This document shows positions 41,560 through 49,469 of a stretch of 64,000 nt of DNA, piece by piece; position 1 is the stretch's first letter, and the number at the start of each line of letters is the position of its first letter. Below the pieces are notes generated by a model that saw only the letters and a list, made by a program, of their open reading frames with translations, was not told the DNA's origin and made no database searches. The stretch covers positions 1-64,000 of the forward strand of contig NZ_QRDX01000010.1 of the NCBI RefSeq assembly GCF_003386195.1. The letters run 5' to 3'. The translations under genes and the position numbers were made by a program. The DNA comes from Seonamhaeicola aphaedonensis (GTDB lineage: Bacteria > Bacteroidota > Bacteroidia > Flavobacteriales > Flavobacteriaceae).

Positions 41560-42933
41560 ATGAAAAAAATAATTTACATAACAACAATAGCCCTTTTGAT
41601 TTTGACCTCTTGCAGCAATGAAGAGGTAATACTCGAAAACGAACAAGGAGTTAGTAATACTGCTAAATCTATTAATTCTAAATCTTTAGCCGACGCCATT
41701 GTAGTCGCTCCTAGTAATGACATGACCGGGGTTACCGATGCCGACAATATAGAAGCCGCACTTAATGAAGCCAAAGCAACAGGAGGCACCGTCTATTTAT
41801 CTGATGGTTTGATGAACACAAAGGATAGTTATTATGTCAGCAGAACGATTAGGGTTGAGGGTTTTAACGGGGCCTTTTTAGGAGAGCACAAGGACAAAAC
41901 CATGATTCACGCAGGCAGAAAATCGGATTCAGAAGGCTTTTCACCAGGATTCTCTACAGCTCGAAATAGTCCTGTGGCCCATATATTTCAATTTGATAAA
42001 CCTACAGATCATGTTACCATAAAAAATATGACGGTATTAGTTAAGGATGACCAACCATCTGAAGTCTACAATGGCAATACATTTCTAGGCGTAGCCTTTG
42101 AACTCATTGGAGGTCATTTTAACACTACTATTGAGAAGATCCGAATTGAAGGCAATGAAAGTAGTGCCGATGGCAATTTATTTGGTTATAATCTAAACTG
42201 GGGGCTTCATGTCATGCCATGGGGCGATGGGCCTATGGGAGGTCCTCCACCAAGAACTCAAGGAACCTTAACCATTAAAAATATAGACATAGAAAATCTA
42301 GCAACTCAGGCTATTACCTTTATGGATTATCGGGATGGATCAGAAGTTCTAATTAATAATATTATTGCTAAAAATGTTGGAGTAGGTTTAGTAGGTGAGA
42401 GAATAAACGACTCTAATGTTTTGGTCGAAAATTTCAAAGCAACTCCCCATAACAGGATTACTGCACCTACCATGATATTTTGGGGGATAGAATCTGGCGT
42501 TACAATTACCGATTCTAAAATTGAAAATTCTCAAGGCAGATTTTCAATAATGATTCGCAACTCGCCTAACTCAACAATTGCAAACACAACAATCAAAAAT
42601 TCCAATAATGTGGATGCAACAATCTTGTTAAATAACTCGAGTCATTCCAAAGTTACAAACACAAGCTTCATTAATTGCAATGCTGGTAGGGCCGCCATTC
42701 GTATTTTTAACGCCACAGATTGTTCCATCATCCAAAATGATTATAGAGAAAGTGGTCTACCTGGATGGACAGAAACCTCAAACGGTCCTGGCGCTTTATT
42801 AATACATGGGAATGTTACTAATACCTATGTTTATGAAACCATGTTTCCTCTCGGCCTAACCGTTTGCGATATGGTTAATGACAATGGTAGCAATACCTCT
42901 ATTCATAATTGGGAAGCTTGTATAGAAGATTAG
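41560..42933 (+). CDS. right-handed parallel beta-helix lipoprotein (pectate-lyase-like fold)
   Basis: 457 residues. Lipobox LTSC near residue 19, then the segment DADNIEAALNEAKATGGTVYLSDG, typical of the first coil of pectate-lyase/polygalacturonase-like proteins. Asn/Ile-rich PbH1-type coils follow (ITDSKIENSQ, IANTTIKNSNN, VTNTSFINCN) over about residues 230-400. Probably a surface polysaccharide-binding or lyase-type protein. The substrate is unknown, and no catalytic residues can be fixed. A terminator follows, so it ends the two-gene unit. Confidence 0.75.
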   Translation: MKKIIYITTIALLILTSCSNEEVILENEQGVSNTAKSINSKSLADAIVVAPSNDMTGVTDADNIEAALNEAKATGGTVYLSDGLMNTKDSYYVSRTIRVEGFNGAFLGEHKDKTMIHAGRKSDSEGFSPGFSTARNSPVAHIFQFDKPTDHVTIKNMTVLVKDDQPSEVYNGNTFLGVAFELIGGHFNTTIEKIRIEGNESSADGNLFGYNLNWGLHVMPWGDGPMGGPPPRTQGTLTIKNIDIENLATQAITFMDYRDGSEVLINNIIAKNVGVGLVGERINDSNVLVENFKATPHNRITAPTMIFWGIESGVTITDSKIENSQGRFSIMIRNSPNSTIANTTIKNSNNVDATILLNNSSHSKVTNTSFINCNAGRAAIRIFNATDCSIIQNDYRESGLPGWTETSNGPGALLIHGNVTNTYVYETMFPLGLTVCDMVNDNGSNTSIHNWEACIED

Positions 42934-42973
42934 AACATATTTGTTAGTCAAATATTTGGTTGTTTTGACTAAG

Positions 42974-43005
42974 AAAAGGGTGGGTTTTTAAAGTCTACCC
43001 TTTTT
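42974..43005 (+). terminator. intrinsic terminator after the beta-helix gene
   Basis: Stem AAAAGGGT / ACCCTTTT extended by G-T pairs, followed by T residues. Confidence 0.65.
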
Positions 43006-43059
43006 GTTTTTCAAAAGAAAAGAAACAATTAACTTTCTAAAAAAACCATTGAAAATTTT

Positions 43060-43134
43060 GAGTAAATTTTGTCAATTCGAGTAAATTTTGCGGTTTGAAT
43101 GAGCTCAATTTACCTGTCTGCCGGCAGACAGGTA
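43060..43134. repeat. REP-like intergenic repeat: direct repeat plus 24-bp palindrome
   Basis: GAGTAAATTTTG occurs at 43,060 and again at 43,079. It is followed by a perfect 24-bp palindrome with core CTGCCGGCAG at 43,111-43,134 and then TATCGAGAATAAAAC. This combination resembles dispersed intergenic repeats of flavobacterial genomes. The same core occurs in the mobile element at 6,273-6,300. The rest of the gap 42,934-43,259 shows nothing else. Confidence 0.6.
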
Positions 43135-43259
43135 TCGAGAATAAAACTTTTCGCTTTAAAAAAAGGGTCTAAAACTAAAACGGATTTCTAATAAACTTTA
43201 ATTAGGCAATGAAAATTTAAAATTAATTTTTACTATTGCAGCGTCCCTAAAACAGGCAT

Positions 43260-44000
43260 ATGACTAACAAACCTTTTCATTTTAAGCAATTTAAAATAGA
43301 CCAAGACCGATGTGCTATGAAAGTAGGAACTGATGGTGTTTTATTGGGTGCTTGGGCAACAATTGAAAACAATCCGTTTTCTATTTTAGACATTGGTGCG
43401 GGCACTGGTATTATTACCTTAATGTTAGCTCAAAGAAGCCATGCCGAAATAATAGATGCTATTGAAATTGACGATGATGCTTACGAGCAGTGTGTAAATA
43501 ATTTTGAGCAATCACCTTGGGGAGACAGACTGTTTTGCTATCATGCCGCTTTAGAAGAATTTACAGAAGAACTACTGGAAGAGGGACTGGAAAATGACGA
43601 CAAATACGATTTAATTGTATCAAACCCGCCATTTTATTCAGAAGATTATAAAACGGATAATATAGCTAGAGATCTTGCTAGATTTCAAGAAGCACTTCCT
43701 TTTAAACATCTCCTTGAAAACACTTCAAAATTACTTTCAGAAAACGGCTGCTTTTGTGTAATCATTCCTTTTAATGAAGAAGCCCGTTTTATTGAATTAG
43801 GAAAACAACACAATCTTTTTACAAATAAAATTCTTCATGTAAAAGGCAATGAAACTTCAGAAATTAAACGAAGTTTAATTCAATTATCTTTCCGCAAAAG
43901 TGAAATCCACATAGAAAAGCTAACAATTGAAACTGCAAGGCATCAATACACACAAGACTATATCAATCTCACCAAAGATTTTTATTTAAAGATGAAGTAG
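43260..44000 (+). CDS. trmN6: tRNA1(Val) (adenine(37)-N6)-methyltransferase
   Basis: 246 residues. Class I SAM methyltransferase with ILDIGAGTGIITLML (about 41-55) and the N6-adenine motif NPPF (about residue 125, VSNPPFYSED). The start FKQFKIDQDRCAMKVGTDGVLLGAW is diagnostic of the TrmN6/YfiC family, which methylates A37 of tRNA-Val. Single gene with its own upstream region. Confidence 0.92.
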   Translation: MTNKPFHFKQFKIDQDRCAMKVGTDGVLLGAWATIENNPFSILDIGAGTGIITLMLAQRSHAEIIDAIEIDDDAYEQCVNNFEQSPWGDRLFCYHAALEEFTEELLEEGLENDDKYDLIVSNPPFYSEDYKTDNIARDLARFQEALPFKHLLENTSKLLSENGCFCVIIPFNEEARFIELGKQHNLFTNKILHVKGNETSEIKRSLIQLSFRKSEIHIEKLTIETARHQYTQDYINLTKDFYLKMK

Positions 44001-44011
44001 AAAATTCCAAA

Positions 44012-44042
44012 CTTCGGTCTTCGGTCTTCGGTCTTCGGTCTT
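44012..44042. repeat. tandem heptanucleotide repeat CTTCGGT
   Basis: Four exact copies of CTTCGGT and a partial fifth in the 126-bp gap between trmN6 and the acyl-CoA dehydrogenase gene. A simple sequence repeat of seven is not frame-neutral, but it is outside coding sequence. Confidence 0.85.
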
Positions 44043-44126
44043 AAAAATAAAATATCGCCTAAATATGGATGAATAAAATCAATTATTTTCAATAAATTTA
44101 CGTAATGACTGAATAAAATTAAATTT

Positions 44127-45305
44127 ATGAAGCCTGATGTATTTGAAGCCCCAGATTACTACAATTTAGACGAATTACTTTCTGAAGAACACAAACTTAT
44201 AAGAGATGCCACGCGCAAATGGGTAAAACGATCAATATCCCCCATTATTGAGGACTATGCTCAAAAAGCTGAGTTTCCAAAACAAATTATTGGTGGTTTA
44301 GCAGACATTGGTGCTTTTGGACCTTATATTCCTATGCAATATGGAGGTGCAGGCCTAGATCAAATTAGTTATGGACTTATCATGCAAGAAATTGAAAGAG
44401 GTGATTCTGGTATCCGCTCTACGGCTTCAGTACAATCATCATTGGTCATGTACCCTATTTGGAAATACGGTAATGAAGCGCAGCGTAAAAAGTATTTACC
44501 AAAATTAGCTAGCGGAGAATGGATAGGGTGTTTTGGTCTTACCGAACCAGACCACGGAAGTAACCCTAGTGGTATGGTGACCAACTTTAAAGATATGGGA
44601 GACCATTATTTACTAAACGGAGCCAAACTATGGATTAGCAATGCACCTTTTGCCCAAGTAGCAATTGTATGGGCTAAAAACGAAGCAGGGCGAATTCATG
44701 GTTTGATTGTGGAGCGAGGCATGGAGGGTTTTTCAACACCGGAAACTCACAATAAATGGTCCTTACGCGCTTCAGCAACCGGAGAACTGATTTTTGATAA
44801 CGTTAAAGTACCTAAAGAAAATCTACTTCCTAATAAATCTGGTTTAGGAGCACCCTTAGGTTGTTTAGATTCTGCGCGCTATGGCATTGCTTGGGGTGCT
44901 ATTGGAGCCGCAATGGATTGTTATGACACTGCTTTAAGATACAGCAAAGAGCGTACCCAATTTGGAAAACCTATTGGTCAATTTCAATTGCAACAAAAAA
45001 AACTGGCTGAAATGATTACAGAAATCACCAAAGCACAATTACTAGCTTGGAGATTGGGTGTTTTGCGTAACGAAGACAAAGCAACCTCAGCTCAAATATC
45101 TATGGCAAAACGCAATAATGTAGAAATGGCTATTAATGTTGCAAGAGAAGCACGCCAAATTTTAGGTGGCATGGGTATTACGGGAGAATACTCAATAATG
45201 CGACATATGATGAATCTAGAAAGTGTAATTACTTACGAAGGCACCCACGATATTCATTTGTTGATTACCGGATTGGATGTTACAGGATTGAATGGGTTTA
45301 AGTAA
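44127..45305 (+). CDS. acyl-CoA dehydrogenase, glutaryl-CoA dehydrogenase type
   Basis: 392 residues. FAD acyl-CoA dehydrogenase motifs: CFGLTEPDHGSNP, WISNAPFAQVAIVWAK, ERTQFGKPIGQFQL and the C-terminal ARQILGGMGITGEY. The ending ITYEGTHDIHLLITG carries the catalytic Glu in the position used by glutaryl-CoA dehydrogenases. Expected reaction is oxidation of glutaryl-CoA to crotonyl-CoA in lysine/tryptophan breakdown, but a related short-chain acyl-CoA substrate cannot be excluded. No pathway genes are adjacent. Confidence 0.88.
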   Translation: MKPDVFEAPDYYNLDELLSEEHKLIRDATRKWVKRSISPIIEDYAQKAEFPKQIIGGLADIGAFGPYIPMQYGGAGLDQISYGLIMQEIERGDSGIRSTASVQSSLVMYPIWKYGNEAQRKKYLPKLASGEWIGCFGLTEPDHGSNPSGMVTNFKDMGDHYLLNGAKLWISNAPFAQVAIVWAKNEAGRIHGLIVERGMEGFSTPETHNKWSLRASATGELIFDNVKVPKENLLPNKSGLGAPLGCLDSARYGIAWGAIGAAMDCYDTALRYSKERTQFGKPIGQFQLQQKKLAEMITEITKAQLLAWRLGVLRNEDKATSAQISMAKRNNVEMAINVAREARQILGGMGITGEYSIMRHMMNLESVITYEGTHDIHLLITGLDVTGLNGFK

Positions 45306-45393
45306 TTTTTTTAACTTCTCAGAACTACATCGTTTTAGTGAAAATTATACTCGTAACATGACTTTTGACAGGTTTTTTAATACCTTCACTAAC

Positions 45394-45401
45394 TAAATTT
45401 G
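45394..45401 (+). promoter_or_regulatory. possible promoter -7 element of the PPi-PEPCK gene
   Basis: TAAATTTG matches TAnnTTTG and lies 53 bp before the ATG. A clear -33 TTG at the right distance is not obvious (the nearest is at 45,365). Confidence 0.35.
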
Positions 45402-45453
45402 TTCCAATATTTCGTAACAGGTATACTACGAGCAACAATCAAAATTAGAAAAC

Positions 45454-48400
45454 ATGAAAGCATCAAGAAAAGATCTTGTTCAATTTATCAATTTACAATT
45501 GGCAGCAATTGGACAACCCACCTTTAAAGACAAGAAAGAGAGTTTAGAGAAGTTTTGCGACCCAGAATTTGAAAAAACCACAAAGCCTCTTATTATGAGC
45601 CTTAAAGAAAAATCAAGGCTATTAGCAGAGCACCTATGTCCAGCAGACTCAAGAATTCAGGCTTTTATTGACGATTATTTGAAGGATGTAAAAGTTGATA
45701 AATCATATAAGCTGCCTAATAACACTTTAATCCTATCTAAAAAAGGGCAAGCTAGAGAAGCTAGTTTACCTCCTGATGGTAATTCTTTTGAAAGTAATCT
45801 CGTTAACTCCAAGAGGTTAAAACAGGGTATTTTAAATAACCCTTTACATGATAAAAGAACTACAAAAGGAACGTTTCATATTGTTGAAGGACCGCTTCCA
45901 GTTCCTCTAGATAAGAAAGAAGTTCCAAGAGTAGTTTTAGCTCACTTTTTAAATGAAGCTTTTAAACCTTCGGATGAGTTAAATACACTCCCTTTTACAT
46001 CTAATCAAGAAGCGCAAGCTAAAACCATGGTTTCCATGCTTTTAAGACCTGTTGTTTGCCCTGAAGTGAAAGGTGTGATTTCAGAAAAAAGATTGGAGGT
46101 TCGCTTCTTTGCCCCTGGCTCTTTGGTAAGCAATCTAGACTTTGTTGAAAATATATTTGGTAATGGTGGTAACCCAAATTTAGCTCATAACGATGCGGCA
46201 TTAGATCCAGAACATTGGACAGGGCATACAGGATGTATTATTCTTGCACCTCAACTTTTAAAACTTAAAAAGAAGGATGTGGGACTTCCCCATTTTGATG
46301 ATGCCACAGAGCGTCAGAAAAAAGACGGCATGTGTTGGGTAGACGAACACGAACTGTATAATGATGGTGGCGCTTTTAAAATTACATGCAGAGATGAAAG
46401 GGGAGTTGTTGTTACCTTAATAGCCGATAACTATTACGGATACTCCAAAAAAGAAATTAAAACTCAAATTAGTTATTCTGCTAACTTGTATGGTATTCTA
46501 GAAGAAGAGCATGCTGGTGGAGCCATTGCCTATGCTAGACGTGTTATGGGAGATACTGTAAACTGTGATGATTACAATACATATTACGGATTAGACCATA
46601 CCTTTGAAGATGTTAAACAGCTTTTAGGAGACCGCATTGAGGTAAAACCTGAGAATTATGCCATAGACAAGAAGTATCCCAATATTGTTTACATTCCAGA
46701 ATCGTCGTTTTTTAACACCAATACAAACAGCATAACATGGCATTATAAGGGTAAAGAACAAAAATTAAAAATATCGCCTTACAAAACCTATATGCATCCG
46801 TCTGGAAATAAGCTAAGGTTAGAAAAACATAAATCTGTTGATTTGTGGCGTATGATAGAAACCTACCCAGAAGGTGTATTTTGTCATAAACCTTGTACTG
46901 TTTCTGGTGGCGGAAAATCTGAGATTTCTAAATCTATGCAAAACGCTATCACTTATAGCGTGTTCAATATTCATAATATAGAAGAAGATTTTAAGAAGGC
47001 TGATGAAATTATTGAATTTGATTACTCTACAAGGTGGAAAGACAAAGACCCTAACAGACCTAAATCAAGATCGCTTTTAAGCGAAAAAAGAACATTAGGT
47101 TCTGTTGTAAAACTATTAACACCTTCAGAAGAAAACTCAGATGAGTTTAACGAATGGTTAAATAACATCCCTGTGCATATCCGCTCTCTAGTACTATTTG
47201 TAAAACGCTTGTTTAGACAAGCTCATGGCGCTAATCTTAATTGGAAAGATATGATGACCGTTGATATCATCAATGGTGTAAAGGGTACGAATTTACTATA
47301 TAACCACACACCTGTAGTTGGTAGTTATGTTAGAATTGGCTTTAACCAACAAGGTAACTGGATGTTGAATAAACTACGCTCTGATTTTTCGGCCAGTGAA
47401 AAAATTCAAACTGAAGACGATATCACAGCATCAATCACACTTCCTAAGGAAAAAATCAAAGATTTAAACCCTGAGTATACGAACAAAAGTGTAAAAGTCT
47501 TGGTTAATTGTGAAGCGCATTTGTTTCAAAGACCAGATGAAGCCATTGTAAGGGGTTATGATAAAGGCGCTGAATTAGATATTATTTCTGATGGTAGATT
47601 TTTAACTAATTATGAAATGTTAACTAGGAAGGATGCCATTGAAATTTATGAGGACACCATTAATTTTGATAAGTACACCAAACCTGTTCAGGATTTTATA
47701 TTAGATATTATTAATAATGAAGATGACAAAGTTCAGTTCGTCTTGCCATCACATCCTAGAATAATAGAAGATGGTTTACCAACTAAAAACCCACGTTATC
47801 TAGAACCCAATAGGTTTTATAAAGAAAATGAAGCCATATATATCTCTGATATGGGTGTACGTTTAAAAAGAAAAATTAAGCTAGAAGACCCCGTAATTCA
47901 CGTTGTAAATGCAGTACTACCTGGCAGAAGAAACAATCCTGTAGATAAAGAAGCTGGCATTAGACCGTTAGCGGTTTACAACCCAATTCATTATCAAGAA
48001 ACTCCAGAATTGTTTATGGATTTCATCTGTAGTTTAACTGGTAAATCACCATCAACTACTGGAGCAGGATCTGAGGGAGCTTTAACTAAGGCACCGTTTA
48101 ATATGTTAACACCAACAACAGACTTAAATAATGCCCTGTTATCTCATATTTTAACAGAATCTAATGGATTTAGTACAGCTGCAGGATACGTAGGAGCCGA
48201 AAATAAAATAGACCATGATGTTAGTTTACTAATTCCTGAAATTTGGGCGAGAATGGCTCCCGAAGATAGAGACCCTAATAACCTTATTAATAACGGCTCT
48301 CTAGAAAAACTTGAAGATTTTGAGTTTGAAGGCAAAAAAGTATTAGCCAGTAGGTTAGGTTACAGAATTACTAAAACCTTTGCATTATTATGCTTAAACA

Positions 48401-48906
48401 GATTATTTGATGAACCTACGGCCGTATTTAACGAAAGAATGCTAAAACCTGAACTTCAAGGAATGGAAGATTACGTTGACGGCATAAACAATATTGTAGA
48501 GGCACAACAAAAAGTAGCTTTAAACTATTTTGAAGATGGTAGTATTGAATCGGCAATACCTCCTTTAAAAATATTGTTACACATAATGGCCTATGGAAAT
48601 TATGAAGGCAAGGACATTAATGATTCTGAATTGAGAAAGTATTTTAGTAGAGCTTATGTTTTAAGCAGCGATTGGTATAACGAAAGATTAGAACTTAAAC
48701 AACAAAAAGATATCCAATATTATGGTTCTCAAATTAAATATTTAGAATCCTTTAAAGCAGACCCAAACAATGATGTTTTAGTTGAAGAGTTAAACATCAA
48801 GGAACGCTTACAAGCCTTACAAAAATTATACAACAGAGTAACATCTAAGGATTATGTAACCAGTTTAGTTGGTACTATTGGCGCAGACCCTTTATTTAAA
48901 AAGTAA
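45454..48906 (+). CDS. PPi-type phosphoenolpyruvate carboxykinase
   Basis: 1150 residues, twice the size of ATP- or GTP-type PEPCK and in line with the PPi-dependent enzymes of Propionibacterium and Entamoeba. A P-loop-like segment (CTVSGGGKSEISKS) lies near residue 480, where PEPCK relatives hold the phosphate-binding kinase-1a motif. Conserved stretches such as GRRNNPVDKEAGIRPLAVY and TGKSPSTTGAGSEGAL suit a phosphoryl-transfer site. The enzyme interconverts oxaloacetate with PEP and CO2 using pyrophosphate/phosphate rather than nucleotides. No signal peptide. The assignment is from length and motif recall, and the ORF could be labelled hypothetical by automatic pipelines. Confidence 0.72.
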   Translation: MKASRKDLVQFINLQLAAIGQPTFKDKKESLEKFCDPEFEKTTKPLIMSLKEKSRLLAEHLCPADSRIQAFIDDYLKDVKVDKSYKLPNNTLILSKKGQAREASLPPDGNSFESNLVNSKRLKQGILNNPLHDKRTTKGTFHIVEGPLPVPLDKKEVPRVVLAHFLNEAFKPSDELNTLPFTSNQEAQAKTMVSMLLRPVVCPEVKGVISEKRLEVRFFAPGSLVSNLDFVENIFGNGGNPNLAHNDAALDPEHWTGHTGCIILAPQLLKLKKKDVGLPHFDDATERQKKDGMCWVDEHELYNDGGAFKITCRDERGVVVTLIADNYYGYSKKEIKTQISYSANLYGILEEEHAGGAIAYARRVMGDTVNCDDYNTYYGLDHTFEDVKQLLGDRIEVKPENYAIDKKYPNIVYIPESSFFNTNTNSITWHYKGKEQKLKISPYKTYMHPSGNKLRLEKHKSVDLWRMIETYPEGVFCHKPCTVSGGGKSEISKSMQNAITYSVFNIHNIEEDFKKADEIIEFDYSTRWKDKDPNRPKSRSLLSEKRTLGSVVKLLTPSEENSDEFNEWLNNIPVHIRSLVLFVKRLFRQAHGANLNWKDMMTVDIINGVKGTNLLYNHTPVVGSYVRIGFNQQGNWMLNKLRSDFSASEKIQTEDDITASITLPKEKIKDLNPEYTNKSVKVLVNCEAHLFQRPDEAIVRGYDKGAELDIISDGRFLTNYEMLTRKDAIEIYEDTINFDKYTKPVQDFILDIINNEDDKVQFVLPSHPRIIEDGLPTKNPRYLEPNRFYKENEAIYISDMGVRLKRKIKLEDPVIHVVNAVLPGRRNNPVDKEAGIRPLAVYNPIHYQETPELFMDFICSLTGKSPSTTGAGSEGALTKAPFNMLTPTTDLNNALLSHILTESNGFSTAAGYVGAENKIDHDVSLLIPEIWARMAPEDRDPNNLINNGSLEKLEDFEFEGKKVLASRLGYRITKTFALLCLNRLFDEPTAVFNERMLKPELQGMEDYVDGINNIVEAQQKVALNYFEDGSIESAIPPLKILLHIMAYGNYEGKDINDSELRKYFSRAYVLSSDWYNERLELKQQKDIQYYGSQIKYLESFKADPNNDVLVEELNIKERLQALQKLYNRVTSKDYVTSLVGTIGADPLFKK

Positions 48907-48912
48907 TATTGA

Positions 48913-48954
48913 AACAAAAGGAAGATTAAAGAATTCTTTAAACTTCCTTTTGTT
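48913..48954 (+). terminator. long inverted repeat terminating the PPi-PEPCK gene
   Basis: Arms AACAAAAGGAAG / CTTCCTTTTGTT enclose a second palindrome TTAAAGAATTCTTTAA, together a 42-bp near-perfect hairpin starting six bases after the stop. Confidence 0.7.
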
Positions 48955-48971
48955 GGTCTAAATCCTATAAA

Positions 48972-48979
48972 TATATTTG
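48972..48979 (+). promoter_or_regulatory. predicted promoter -7 element TATATTTG
   Basis: Exact TAnnTTTG match, with TTTTG about 20 bp upstream inside the preceding terminator arm. It lies only 11 bp before the TTG codon taken as the next gene's start, so the transcript would be nearly leaderless. Confidence 0.5.
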
Positions 48980-48990
48980 CAAAAATTTTT

Positions 48991-49365
48991 TTGCACTTGC
49001 ATAAAACAACAGCAACATTTTTAGCTTTTTTATATTTAATTGCTATGTTAAGACCTATTCAACCCTATGTTGAATATGTACTTAATCAAGATTATATAGC
49101 TGAGTTTTTATGTATTAATAAAGACAAACCAAAGCTACAATGTAATGGTAAATGCCATCTTGCTAAAGAAATTAAAAAACAACAAGAGCAAGAACCCTTT
49201 ACCGCGTTATCAATTTCAATGGAGAATTACCCGATTGGATTTGTTAATATTTTGAATATCAAAACAAAACAAAATTACACTTTAAAAGAAACGCAATCAT
49301 TCTTTTACAACAATCTTTACAACTTCAATTTTAAAAAAGTTATTTTCCAACCTCCTATAGTTTAG
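48991..49365 (+). CDS. small membrane-anchored protein upstream of a copper-type TonB receptor
   Basis: About 124 residues with a TTG start; no ATG occurs before codon 19. One N-terminal hydrophobic span (TATFLAFLYLIAML) is followed by a conserved CNGKCHLAKEIKKQ segment with two Cys and one His, plausible metal ligands. Proteins of this shape commonly precede TonB-dependent receptors in Bacteroidota. With the copper-type receptor 104 bp downstream, a role in copper handling is plausible but not shown. The C-terminal part is variable. Confidence 0.6.
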   Translation: MHLHKTTATFLAFLYLIAMLRPIQPYVEYVLNQDYIAEFLCINKDKPKLQCNGKCHLAKEIKKQQEQEPFTALSISMENYPIGFVNILNIKTKQNYTLKETQSFFYNNLYNFNFKKVIFQPPIV

Positions 49366-49469
49366 TTTTTAAAAAAATTACCGCACAAATACTCAGAAAT
49401 TATCTGTGCGAAAGAACTTTAGATGTCATCTAGAGAAAAAATATTTAAAAACATTTTCAAACTATAAAA

